NCBI RefSeq assembly: GCF_000002985.6
Contig: NC_003282.8
Coordinates: 4,340,001-4,404,000, forward strand
Reading direction: 5' to 3'
DNA: 64,000 nucleotides
DNA from: Caenorhabditis elegans
Taxonomy: Eukaryota > Nematoda > Chromadorea > Rhabditida > Rhabditidae
The position numbers were made by a program, and so were the translations under genes. The notes under the pieces are model-generated. The model saw only the letters and a program-made list of their open reading frames with translations. It had not been told where the DNA came from and did no database searches. Each line of letters starts with the position of its first letter. Within the stretch, counting starts at the first letter, position 1. Positions 1 to 11,060 of this stretch are shown in pieces.

Positions 1-1264
1 CGGAAAATACAAGATTGCCATGATTGGCAACAGTTGGACTGCGAATCACGCTTCCCTTGTCTACCAAGAGTGTGGTTATCAGGCCAACAGTATTCTACAA
101 GGATCGTTTGGATGTATGCTAAAATTGCACTTTCTATCTATTTGATTGATCTTTTTCAGACTGTGAAGTTTTGTATCCGACAACTCTAAGACCACATTGT
201 CATGCGAGGTTTATTGACTATGAACAGCGGATCCGAAGCGAGAAGCCGGATTATGCGTTTGTACTTGCAAGGTACTTGTGAAACTGGTAAAAAACTGTCA
301 GAGTTAGTCCGAGAAGGAAAGGTTCAGAACGAGACATATTTCATTCGAAATTATTCTAATCGACAAAGCTCCGCTTCGATCTGAAATTGTTTCAGTGCAC
401 CTCCTTCACTACTTTGGAGGCCTGTAGAATTGCTCCAAATGCTTTTCTTCTAAACTTTCTTTGTTTCTCAGAGCGTTTAGGAGATTTTCAAAAAGTGTGT
501 TTTTTTTTTTTGGAAAAAATCAACATTTTTCGACCGAAGCCAAGTCAAGAAAATTTGAAAACTTTAGATTTTTTCCAAAAAAATCAAATTTACCTCTAAA
601 CGTTATATATTCCTCGAGTCCTCGAGACTAGTGAAAAAATGCACTGAAGCAATTTCAGCCAAAGTATGAACATGATCTACCCATTCTTTGCACAAGTTGT
701 AAACATCTAATAATATGCGAATGAAACTTTTGTGATTGTTTCAGATACTTTTCTGTCGGATCCCCGGCTCCCAAAAATGTGACAAGCTTCGATGATGACC
801 CGTTTTATCAAGTTATGAAAGAACAAACGTTGAAACTTTTATCTAGTATCAAACATAAAATGTATATTCTTGACGCCTTCCCTAGTATCAACGATCTAGG
901 AATTTCCCAAATAGCGCCTATGTTGAAAGATGGAACCGATCGAGTGGTTATAGATGTTGGTAACACGCCATCTTCTCAATGTAATCGGTTAATTTTTTAG
1001 AAGTTTCTCTTAAAAACGAAAGAATATCAAAAGGACGAAGAAAGTTACCAAATGGCGCGGAAAAGATATGCTCAGCTCGTGAAGGATTGCAATGGAAGAT
1101 GTGTTCTGATAGATTATGCGGAGAAATTTTACAATGCAACGACTGGGACTTATCGATTATTTGATGAGAAAGGGTTCACATATTTCACTTCGGGAACACA
1201 TTTATCGCCACATGGCGTAGAACATGTAAGGAACGTCTGGACAGATATTTGTGCAAAGTTGTAA
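1..1264 (+). CDS. OAC acyltransferase, C-terminal SGNH part (5' end off window)
   Basis: Three to four 3' exons of a membrane O-acyltransferase of the nematode OAC (acyltransferase 3) family; only the lumenal SGNH-like tail is in the window. Exons: <1-113, 160-271, 745-959, then about 1001 or 1023 to the stop at 1262-1264. Position 23 onward reads G-N-S-W, the block holding the SGNH serine, and the last exon ends with a T-H-L-S-P-H-G block holding the partner histidine. The protein ends D-I-C-A-K-L, as in the neighbouring OAC gene at 2357-6558, so the two are tail-to-tail paralogues. AATAAA follows at about 1285. The last acceptor is uncertain: TTTTTTAG at 1000 has the better consensus, but AAAG at 1022 keeps the frame after the donor at 960. 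The acceptor substrate cannot be inferred from sequence. Confidence 0.85.
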
Positions 1265-2356
1265 ACTACGTTTAATTTATTACAATAAATGATCATATTA
1301 ATACTTTTCCGCTTTTTGTTTTAAGAGAATTTGGTTGTTTTGCTTGGAATAATCTTGGAGGTGGATCAGTACCGACGGTAAAAGTATACACAAATGGTAC
1401 ATTTTTCTCATTGCTCATTTTTGCATGGAATTTTGGGAGAATATGTATTAAAAGTGGTAAATATAATTTTACAGAATAAAGGTTTCAGTGAAAAACAAAA
1501 AATTAAACTGTTATGAGAAATTTAAAAAAATTGAAAAACCTTGATTTTTAGAAACTATAGAAACTAAAGTATTATAATATAAAGAAGTGTAAAGGTAAAT
1601 CTGGGGTAAGCGGCAATTTGCCGATTTGACGGAAATCTTCATTTCCGGCAAATTGCCGATATGCCGTTTGCCGAACTTCAATTTGCCGGAAGTTTATAGA
1701 GGGATTTTTATAAGACGGAAACTGTGCTTTTTTGAAATTTTTTCCCGTTTTTTTTTCATAGAATTTGCTTATTTTTCAAAATAGATGTAGAAATATTTAT
1801 AGAATGCGTAAAATTTTGCCGATTAAAATTGAAGTTCTGAAACTTCCAACAAAAAAGTGCAAAATCAGTATTTGCCGAAAATTTTTGGGAAATTCGGCAA
1901 ATAGTCAATTTACTGGTTAGCCAATTTTTCTGAAATTTTCAATTCCGTCAAATTGCCGATTTGCCGGATAAATCGTTTGTCACTTACACCTGGGTTAAAT
2001 TACTTTTCATAGCCACCTAAAATTGGAGATCAAATATTTGGGAAGTAAAAAAGCTTAGAACAAAACAACAAAACAAATGCTGCGAGGTTCCTGAAAAAAA
2101 ACATTGCAAATTAACTGTGCCGGTATTATACTTGTGTAGGTGATATCAAATATTACATTTTTATAACTTTTGTAGTTTTTAGTTTCTCTTCTGACGCCAC
2201 AGAAAGTGCGCAGCCGGCAAAGCTAGATCATTTCACCGGCGCATTTCTTGTACAAAAAACAGGTAATTCGCTACATTTACTTCAAGATTTCAGAAACGTT
2301 CTCTGTAGTGATTTGTTTTAAAATATGCTATAAAAATATATTGTTGAAATAATTAT
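1265..2356. other. intergenic, tail-to-tail between two OAC genes
   Basis: No coding sequence seen. It holds the 3' UTR and AATAAA of the upstream OAC gene, then AT-rich DNA, one block of palindromic TTTGCCG repeats (listed separately), and a short GC-richer patch at about 2190-2260. Both flanking genes end here. Confidence 0.7.
1608..1985. repeat. palindromic TTTGCCG/CGGCAAA interspersed repeat
   Basis: A cluster of short alternating words (CGGCAAATTGCCG, TTTGCCGGAA, AATTTGCCG) in both orientations, separated by AT-rich spacers. The same family recurs in introns of the duplicated gene (about 8735-9165, 10255-10630, 10780-11060 and their mirror copies), in mdn-1 intron 14 (about 37725-37830 and 38505-38545) and faintly near 60180-60250. 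I cannot name the repeat family from sequence alone. Confidence 0.75.
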
Positions 2357-5300
2357 TTACAGTTTGGAGCATATATCCTTCCAAACATGCCGAATGTGCT
2401 CTATTCCATGAGGTGATAAATGTAACGACTCTGTCCAATACGCAAATCCCTTGTCGTCAAAATAACGGAATGTTCCAGTTGAGTTGTTATAGAATTCTGG
2501 CAGGTAATCCACTAAAACACATTTTCCATTACAATCCTTCACAAGTTGATCATATCTTTTTCGAGCCATTTCGTAGTCACCAAGTTTGATTACAGTGTTC
2601 TGCAAAGCTGGATTTTTTAAAAAAATTCTCTTCTATTTGGAATTCTTACATCAATATCTGCAAAATCCGTATGATTCCTTATCAACGGAACAATATTGTC
2701 AATGCTTTTCCGTTTGATATTAGGCAAGGCATCTAGGATGTAGAGTTTGTATTTAATATTTGAAATGAAGTTCAGCATTTGGGTTTTCATTATCTGGTAG
2801 ATTGGGTCGTCATTGAAATTTGTGACGTTTCTGGGAAATGGCGCACCGATTGACATGTACCTGAAAACTTTTATTTGGGCCTTTGGTGGTCCAATAAATT
2901 TTAAAAAATTTTAAATTTGACTAACTGAGTACTACTCTGGGAATCAAAGTACAATCTTTGAAAATTTTAAAAATCCTGACCGTGTAAAAATAAATGCATA
3001 ATCCGGTTTCTCATTTTTAATCCGTTCTGCAAAATGTGTGAAGTTTTGTCTGCACAAATCCCGGTTGAATGTGCTCGGATAAAGAGCTTCACAACCTGAA
3101 AATAGTAATACTTTTGACTGGGGAAATATTTTAAATATTTATTCCTAAATTCATGTCACAGGGGATTTTCCTACGTGCCTGCCTTTGGCCTACCGCCTTG
3201 GAAACGTTTTTAAGGCAATAGGGCGAGAGCAGCATCCCTATGGGCTGAGCTTTTCAACCTACCATAAGCTGCTCCTTGCATTATATTTTTTGCCTTGTGG
3301 CCACACTCTTGGTAGAACATTCTAGCGTGATTTGCAGTCCAACTGTTTCCAATAATTGCCATTTTGTACTTTCCCAATGGAGATAGACCCTGAAATGTTT
3401 CTTCTCAATATAATTTAATTTCTTACAATTCCAGCTAAAACCCACCGTGTGCCTGCACCATCCCAAATGAGATTTCGTCTCGTAGACACAAGACGGAACG
3501 CGCAAAAATTTCCGATCAAACACACTCCATCGATGATTTAATCTTGCCGCATCATCTGAAATGAAGTGTTTCAAATTTTTGAGGGGGGGGGGGGAGTAGC
3601 GGGGCAAAGCCTAGTCCTCACCAAGAGTCATGTCATCTGTAACATTATCCAGACTGGAAGCGTCCTGACCAACTGACATGAAATTATCCATTATAAGATC
3701 CTTGTTGATAAGAACTATGTTCTGGAAGAACAGCGCTACCACAAGTATTCCAACGCTTGTAGAAGACAGTTTGAGGTACCATTTTTCGAAAGTTTCAAAT
3801 ACGAGAACTGCCAAGAAAAAAGATGATACCAAGGCGCAGACCAGTACTGGAATTTTTTCTCAAATTTTTATTTTGAAATCCCATTTTCGAAACTTACGAT
3901 ATTGGTTTCCATCACATGATAATTTCCAGTACGCATAAATTGGCCAATGAATAAGATAAAGAGCGTATGAAATATCACCGATATAGGTCAAAACTCTGTT
4001 TGATAGAAATGTATTGTCTTTGGAAATAGTCATTAAGCACCCTGTTCCAATGGTTACCAAAGGTCTGAAAAAGGTTTTTTTTTTCGATTTTTGTATATTT
4101 TAATTTCTTTTCTTTCGTTTATTTTAAACTGTTTCAAGAGTATTTTTTTATTCTTGTCAATAATTTTTTTTCATTTGTTAACAATTTCTTTCTAATTTTA
4201 GTTGATTTTTTTCATAACCTTTTTTAAAATTTTTTTCATGCGTTTTTAAAAAAATCTTTTCGGTTTTTAAAAATTATTTTTATTTTTTCTGATATTCTTC
4301 GATTAAAAAAAAATTATATCTCGCTGCTTTTCGCTTTTTCAATTAATTGTTTTCAATAAATTATTTTTTATTATTTTCAATGATTTTTTAACTATTTTTT
4401 TTGATAAAAAACATTAAATGCTTTTATGTTAACTTTTCTTCGATGTTTCTTTGAATTTTTTTCTCGAAAACCATTTTTTTGTAATTGTTTGAATTTTTTT
4501 CAATTTATTTTTTGACTTGTCCCGAATTTTTTTTCAATTTAAAAAATTAATTTTTCGTTGCATTTTATAAGGGTTTTTTTTCGGTTTTTTGTTCTAAGAT
4601 TTTTTACAATATCAGCATATTTTGGTAAAACTATAGTTTCATTATTTTTTGCGTAATTTTTTCACATTTACCGGCTGAAACTCTTTGCGAAATTGAAATT
4701 TTTTCAAAATATAGAAAAATCGAAAATTCTAACACTTAAGTTCTTTTTTAATCCCAATTGTTCTAAAGTAAAACAATTTTAACACATAAACCTCACCTCG
4801 CAAAAATCGGAGGTAAAACCAATGGGAACCCTGTCATCAATAAAAGGCCAGTGAGCAAAATATACGAAGTCTTTTGAGCGAATTCTACAATTTTGTCACC
4901 AGGATTATACTCGACTTCTTGATCACTTTCAGCATCCATGAGTAACTTTTTACATTCTCCAACTTCCTCGTCTTCATTGTTGTTCAAAACTTGATAATTC
5001 TCTTCTGATTTCGAAAATAGGTACACCATCATTCCTGCAACGGTTTTTTTGAGAAAAAATCCACTAACAAATCCTACCTATCATAAACTGCCAAATTCTT
5101 GCAAGTACACTGTTAAACGCCTCTGTCGAAAATATAACATTAAAATATACCAACGATGTGATAGCTGAAAATAATAGTTTTAAGTTGAAAAAAAAATTAG
5201 AGAATGTTTTTAACCTATCACACAAAAATATCCATACTGAAGAATTTCGGAAAAATATGTTGATATTATGAAAATAAACGGAACAAGAAAATAAAACTGA

Positions 5301-6558
5301 ATTTCCACTGATAACGACCAGGTATGTGTGAAGATGTCAATTGCAATAGAGAGCTAAAAATAAAATTTGAGATGCTTGGCGAATTTCACCCTACCGTACC
5401 GTACCGCACCGTATTCTGACAAACTTGCTGTTTTTTAGCTGTTTTTTTTCAAAAATTCAAAAGTACCGAAAAATCATATGGAGCCCTTTTTTCTTCCACG
5501 AAGCTGTTCAGCATACTCAAATATATCACAAAATGCCAAGCAAAGTATGCTAGCTTGTCCGCAAATTTATTTTAAAAAATTGCAAAATTTAACCAAAAGC
5601 TGTTTTTTTTTCAAAAATTCAAAAGTACGGTAAAATCATATGAAGTGCTTTTTTTTCTTTCATAAAACTGTTTAAAATTGTCATTTATACCAGAAAATAC
5701 GAAACAAAATATGCTAGCTTTTCCGGAAATTTATTTTTAAAAATTGCAAAATTTAACCAAAAGCTGTTTTTTTTTCAAAAATTCAAAAGTACGGTAAAAT
5801 CATATAAAGTGCTTCTTTTTTCTTTCATAAAACTGTTCAGCATACACAAAAATACCAGAAAATACCAAACAAAGTATGCTAGCCTGTCCGGAAATTTATT
5901 TTAAAAAAGTAGTCTCCATTCAGTACCCCTACCGTACACCTGCCGTATCTTATCGTACTCATATTGACTACTATCATTTCTCTACCGTATATCTACAATA
6001 CCCCTACTGTACCTCTACCTTACCATACATCAACCATGCTCCTACCGTATCTCTAGCGTACTCCTTCAGTATTTTACAGTACCCCACCGTACTCCTACCT
6101 GCTGGAAATAATCTTCTTGATCAGTTTTTGGGCGATTTGAGACAAAAAGCAGAGCATGATTTGCGGATTCTTGATTAGTTTCCACTGCGGTATCCGGGAA
6201 GAAATTGTAGAGACAGATCATAGAAATCAATATTATGAGAAGATATAATGGTAGAATTCTTTTGAATCTTTTGAAATAAAAAGTAGTGACTAAAGAGCAC
6301 GTGGGCTTATTTTCAGATCTTTTGAGCAACATGCACATTAGAAATCCGGATAGGACAAAAAACCTGAAAAAATATTACAAAAATACAACAAAAAATGACA
6401 TTAAAATAAAGAAAGCCAACTTACTGATCAACTCCAAGATATCCATTGGGAAAAGCTTCTGGATAGAAATGAAAACCTAGTACAACTGTAATAGCAAGAC
6501 CTCGAATACCTTGAAGGTCTAACCTTTTTGACGGTTTCTGCTTCACTAGATCTATCAT
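2357..6558 (-). CDS. OAC-family membrane O-acyltransferase, complete
   Basis: Twelve exons, on the complement: 6425-6558, 6099-6363, 5215-5353, 5078-5164, 4797-5034, 3898-4064, 3622-3846, 3446-3555, 3263-3389, 2981-3095, 2650-2860 and 2357-2599, giving 686 aa with consistent phase. It starts with the family hallmark R-L-D-L-Q-G-I-R-G-L-A and continues F-F-V-L-S-G-F-L-M. Exon 3 has H-T-W-S-L-S-V-E-I-Q-F-Y-F, and exon 6 has Y-I-G-D-I-S-Y-A-L-Y-L-I-H-W-P, both typical of acyltransferase 3 proteins. About ten hydrophobic helices precede an SGNH-like tail with G-N-S-W at about residues 469-472 and S-P-H-G at about 669. The substrate is unknown; the family is usually inferred to acylate sugars or lipids in the secretory membrane system. 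The frame stays open upstream of this ATG to about 6690, so the start could lie further 5'. Confidence 0.9.
4129..4136 (+). promoter_or_regulatory. single CTGTTTCA (Ruby-type) motif
   Basis: The octamer CTGTTTCA lies in AT-rich DNA within intron 6 of the minus-strand OAC gene. This motif sits about 40 bp upstream of type I 21U-RNA (piRNA) loci, which are concentrated on chromosome IV in this species. One octamer is weak evidence; no clear downstream YRNT start was picked out. Confidence 0.2.
5430..5910. repeat. three tandem ~165-bp units in OAC intron 2
   Basis: Three near-copies each run through AACCAAAAGCTGTTTTTTTT, then CAAAAATTCAAAAGTAC, a TCATAT word, CTTTCATAAAACTGTT and CCAAACAAAGTATGCTAGC, starting near 5430, 5595 and 5760. 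They lie inside the intron between exons at 5353 and 6099. Confidence 0.7.
5918..6098. repeat. degenerate CCGTAC/CTACCGTA simple-repeat tract
   Basis: Irregular repeats of TACCGTA, CCTACCGTAC and CAGTACCCC run up to the splice donor of OAC exon 2. The plus-strand reading frame here is only a product of the repeat. Confidence 0.6.
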
Positions 6559-6796
6559 AATACAGTTAATTGAACCATAAATTGCAAAAATTCCGGCTGG
6601 AAAGGGCACTGTACCGTAGTCTAGTGTGTGCCCGGAGTTTGATGGCACTTTCGGAATGAATGGGGTGTACGTGCCTTGTGTCAAACAAGGCTGTAAGCTG
6701 GACAAACATATCTATGTCTATGGATTCCTAAACAAGGGATTTCCAATTTTTTCTATAGTCTAGCATCGCCTTGCTCTAGTTAGCCCACGCTCCACT

Positions 6797-7135
6797 TCAT
6801 AATTGATATTTTATCGATATCGCCAGTCTTACGCGCCTTCCTGTCGCCTGTGAGGGCCCTGATCTGACTATATAATCAATGGAATAATTGGTGTCGTTTT
6901 TAAATGGTTTTTGTGTTATCCGCGCGCCGGCGGCGTCTACGCCGGTCTCACGCCTGCAGGCCTTCACCGTCGCCGCTCGCCGCTCTTCCGCAGCTTGGAG
7001 TGAAACGATAAGCTTGGTGTGTGCGCAACGTACTGCAAAGTTATTTTGCAGCGGCCGACACTTTCGGGGTTCCGAGTTATACATGCGGCGGTGGTGGCGG
7101 CGTGAGACCTCACTGACGCCTACTCATACCTGAAA
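6797..7135. repeat. GC-rich repeat-like block, unidentified
   Basis: Strikingly GC-rich against its surroundings, with GCGCGCCGGCGGCGTCTACGCC, CCGTCGCCGCTCGCCGCTC and GGCGGTGGTGGCGGCG words. It is preceded by TCTAGTTAGCCCACGCTCC at about 6774-6792. It resembles transposon-derived sequence more than a gene, but I could not name a family or find terminal repeats. Confidence 0.4.
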
Positions 7136-7539
7136 TTTGTTTTTGCCGCGGAAATCTAGAACTCACTGATTTCAGTTGCCACATTTTTATCTTGCGGCCT
7201 ACATTTCGCGGGTTGTGTCCTTAATTCGATTTAGACTATTGTAATACAATTGAACTATTGAGCCAATCTTCCAGCATTGTTCAACATGAGCAAACAAGGC
7301 ACCCCGCACTATTGGCTAGTGATCAGTTGAAAAAAGGAAACACAGAAAAGACGACAGTTTTGATCTTTTCGCCATTTTTTTGCAAAAAAAAAGGAAATGG
7401 ATAGGATATAGGACATTGGGATGGATCTTTTAGTTTTTCAAAAAAATGGTTTAATCTTTGAAAGAACAAGGGACTAAAAAACTATATTTTCAGCAGGCGA
7501 AAAGACCCTTTAAAGGCCTAAAATTTCCCCCATCTCCAC

Positions 7540-7950
7540 GCCCATCACATGTTATTCACAGGGAAGCGCGGAACCCGCGAGTTGTCGGGTGTTGGCTACT
7601 CTTTTATGTTCTCGTAGGCTTTTCAGCTTCGTGCACAGACCAGGCGGACGGAAGTGGTGATTCTTCACTGATTTCGGACCAAGAGGTAGCACTTCTTTAA
7701 AACGGCTTTGCGACGAAGCTCGCGTGCAGAATGCTTCGAGGCGAAGCTATAAAATGCACTGTCCGGATCTCCCCGCCTAATAAATTTTGGAAATGGGGAC
7801 CATTTGGTTCCTGGAAGCATGATAGATCTAATTTTTCCGAATAATAGTTTACATAGTTTACGGTTAAAACATTATTTCCACGCCCACCACACACCATTAA
7901 TAGTAAAGCTCGGAACCCGTGAGGTGTCGGGTGCTGGCGCATATTATGTG
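7540..7950. repeat. pair of related dispersed segments
   Basis: Two segments start CACGCCCA and continue with C(A/T)CGGAACCCG(C/T)GAG, TGTCGGGTG and TGGC, one at about 7540-7600 and one at about 7880-7945. They are direct copies about 340 bp apart. Confidence 0.5.
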
Positions 7951-8188
7951 TTATTCACGGCCCGGCAAAGGGTACATCAGTGTAAACGCGCTCTACTGAT
8001 AATTGCAGTTTATCCAGGTTTGGGCGCGTTTTAAGGAAAAAAGCTTTGGTCCAAAAAATTTTGAATTTATTTTCGAACATTTTTTATATGCATCACAAAA
8101 AAACTGGACCAGCCGTTTTTGAGAAAAATTCGCCCAAACGTCCAGGTGTACGGTAGACAAATTGCGTACAGGTACCACTTCTCGGATG

Positions 8189-8416
8189 GCGTATTGCACA
8201 ACATATTTAACGCACAAAATACATATCTCGTAGCGAAAACTACAGTAATTCTTTACATGACTACTGTAGTCGATTTACTTTTTGGCTCGATTTTTGAAAT
8301 GATCGATAATTTTTTTGAGCCTGTAAATCGACACAAGCGCTACAGTAGCTATTTAAAGAATTACTGTAGTTTTCGCTACGAGATATTTTGTGCGTCAATC
8401 ATGTTGTGCAATACGC
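8189..8416. mobile_element. MITE-like fold-back element, left copy
   Basis: About 228 bp with inverted ends. GCGTATTGCACAACAT...GCGCACAAAAT-type sequence then CTCGTAGCGAAAACTACAGTAATTCTT is mirrored by AAGAATTACTGTAG, TTTTCGCTACGAGATATTTTG and ATGTTGTGCAATACGC. It is non-coding. It lies at the outer edge of the left arm of the large inverted repeat and so has a mirror copy at 16050-16277. The outer arm breakpoint is within a few bases of this element's end. Confidence 0.7.
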
Positions 8417-8734
8417 ATTGTCAAAATTTATAGTAGACCTATAATATGACTGCCCTACGCCCAGACAGACAGGCTCATTTTATGCAGCAATTTCCAAAAT
8501 GGCAAATATTAGTGAATTCCCAAAATGTTATATATTTTGATTAAAAAAAGTTCTTTCAGGTGGTCACTAATGCTGAAGCAAAAGAAGCCGTACTCAAACT
8601 GTGCCCAGCTGTGAAGAAACTTATTATCCAGACAAAGTTGTCTGATTTCGAAGCCGTAAGACTCAACAAACTCAATTTGAAGCTCACCAAGCTGTACATC
8701 AGCAATGAGAACTTGGGGTAAGACACAGCAGGGG

Positions 8735-9165
8735 TGGACGGCAAATCGGCAAATTGCCGGTTTGTCAAGACTTTTCAATTCCGGCAATTTGCTAATTTGT
8801 CAATTTGCCGGAAACTCTGATTTTCGGCCAATTGTCGATTTGCCGGAAGTATTCAATTCCGGCAATTTGCCGATTTGCCTGAAATTTTCAAAAATTGAAA
8901 TTCTGAAATTTCCAATAAGAAAAGTGCAAACCCAAATTGCCGGTTTGCCAGGAATTTTCAATTCCGGCAATTTGCTAATATGCCGATTTGCCGGAAACTC
9001 TGTTTTTCGGCAAATTGTCGATTTGCCGGAAGTATTCAATTCCGGCAATTTGCCGATTTGCCTGAAATTTTCCAATAAGAAAAGTGCAAACCCACAATTT
9101 GCCGAAAATTTTCTTCAATTGCTGTTTTTCCGGCAAATTCGGCAAATCGGCAATATGCCAATATG
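8735..9165. repeat. TTTGCCG palindromic repeats in intron, left arm
   Basis: Dense CGGCAATTTGC/GCAAATTGCCGG words fill the intron between exons ending 8717 and starting 9191. Two internal segments (TTTGCCGGAAGTATTCAATT and its second copy about 190 bp on) are near-direct repeats. The mirror copy is at about 15301-15731. Confidence 0.75.
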
Positions 9166-10254
9166 CTCAAAAAATCTTCAATTCCTTCAGGCTGGTCAAC
9201 TTTCCAAAGTTTGAAAAGCTGCGGACACTTCACCTTGTAGTCGACAGCACCAAAAAACTGAAGATCGTGGATGTCGTTGAGCCAAGAGTTCTGAAAGCCG
9301 GCTTCCCACAAACACTGACACGTGTATGCTTGACAGGGATTTATCTGACTGAAAACCTGCTTGACCACTTGGCTTCTTTGAAAAATTTGGCGTGCTTGGA
9401 TTTGATTGGTTGTTTGGTGGACACAAGAGTCGGAGCAAAATATGTTTCGAAACTTGGTGAGCGATAACTTATATTAACTTAAAGTTGTTACTTACTACTG
9501 TATTTATTTCAGAAAAAATGGAAAATCTGGATGATCTGAGCATCCCTCCATCGATGTTCTCATTTTCTTCGAAAGTGAACACTTCTGTCGATTTTAATCT
9601 TTGCCAGCTGAAAGTTTCAAAGATTGGGATCTACATGGACCAGTATGATGACGACAATTTTTTCAGTCAAACGAGACATTTTTTGCCGAAAAATCTGAAG
9701 ATTCTTGTGATTTTTGGAAACTATTTTCCAATGAAGAAGAAGAAGAACCAGTTGAGCGGGAACAAGAATATTTTGGTGGGCTTATTTTCTTATTTTCTTG
9801 CAGTTGTTGGAGAAATTGATATATAATTCCAGATTCTCTTTGGTCCGAACACTTCCCTGGCTTCTTGTCCACAGGCAAATCTCACTGATGTCTATCTCCT
9901 ATCACATTTGGTTCGTCGTTCTCCATACATTCCACAGGAATATAGTCCGAACTTTTTGAGAAATCACGTGAGTAATCTGACTTTTTGATAGTTTTCCAAC
10001 TCTCGATTCTAGGATGTCATTATTGGAAATCTCGCTTGGCAGTTCAGTTTGATTGAGTGGAAGGATAATAATGGATCAAGGAGAGATGTGTTGGAGTTGA
10101 GAAATCGATTGAATGTGGCTCCAGATCAAGATGTGGTGTTCGAGGGTGTCACTATTGCACCACCAGTCATTCTTGACAGATTGGCGCGATTTAGAGAGGT
10201 AGGCCTGCTTGCTTGAGTCATCGCAATTAAGGATCGGGCACGATGTGCGCCAGG

Positions 10255-11060
10255 GGTGGGCGGCAATTGCCGTTCGGCCAATATTCTTGTAGACAAATTT
10301 GGCTAACCGGCAAACTGTCGGATTTGTCGGAAGTTTTCAATTCCGGCAATTTGCCGTTTTTTCGTTTGCCGAACATCAATTTGCCGGATTTTGTTTTGAG
10401 ATTTTTTATAAGACGGAAACACTTGAAACTGTGCTTTTTCCCTTTTTTTCTAGATATTTTCATAGAGTTTACTTACATTTCAACATACATAGCTGTAGGA
10501 ACATTTAAAATTGAAAGTCTGAAATTTCCAAAAAAAAATGTGCAAAACCATAATTTGCCGAACATTTTCGGCAACTGCCGTTTTTCCGGCAAATTCGACA
10601 AATTGGTAATTTGCCGGATATCACACTTGCCAAAAATGTTTACATGGATTTTTTTTAAAGATGGAAACACTTGAAACTGTGCCTTTTCGAAATTGTTTTC
10701 CTTTCTTTCTAGACATTTTGATAGAATTTGCTTACTTTTCAAAATTGATGTAGGAACATTCATAGGATGCGTACAATTTGCAGATTAAAATTGAAATTCT
10801 GAATTTTCCAAAAAATTGCAAAACCATTTCCGGCAAACTCGGCAAATTGGTAATTTGCCGGAAATTTCAATTTCGGCAGTTTGTCTATTTGCCGATTTGT
10901 CGGAAGAAATCGTTTGCCGCTAACTCCTGATGTGCGCTTCACAAAAAGGATTTTTCGCAATGTACCCATTTTGTGGTTGATTGCCAAAAAAAAGTGCAAA
11001 ACCATAATTTGTCGAAAATTTTCGGCAATTGCCGTTTTTCCGGCAAATTCTAGTTGCAAT
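10255..11060. repeat. TTTGCCG palindromic repeats in long intron, left arm
   Basis: Two clusters (about 10255-10630 and 10780-11060) of CGGCAAA/TTTGCCG words inside the 924-bp intron 10199-11122. They include duplicated text around AAGACGGAAACACTTGAAAC / AAGATGGAAACACTTGAAAC. Mirrored at about 13406-14211. Confidence 0.75.

Larger units (their letters stand above)
6559..8184. other. repeat-rich intergenic region, no gene seen
   Basis: Between the start of the OAC gene and the left arm of the large inverted repeat. It contains a GC-rich block (6797-7135), two related segments beginning CACGCCCA (about 7540-7600 and 7880-7950) that share GCGGAACCCG/CTCGGAACCCG followed by TGTCGGGTG and TTGGC/CTGGC, and AT-rich filler. 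Short reading frames here overlap on both strands and show no recognisable domains. Confidence 0.6.

Noticed and set aside
5876..6178. 100-residue plus-strand Tyr/Pro/Thr-rich frame
   Set aside because: Runs through the CCGTAC simple repeat and over the antisense of OAC exon 2.
7458..7942. 80-81-residue frames on both strands
   Set aside because: They coincide with two copies of a dispersed repeat beginning CACGCCCA, with no recognisable protein features.
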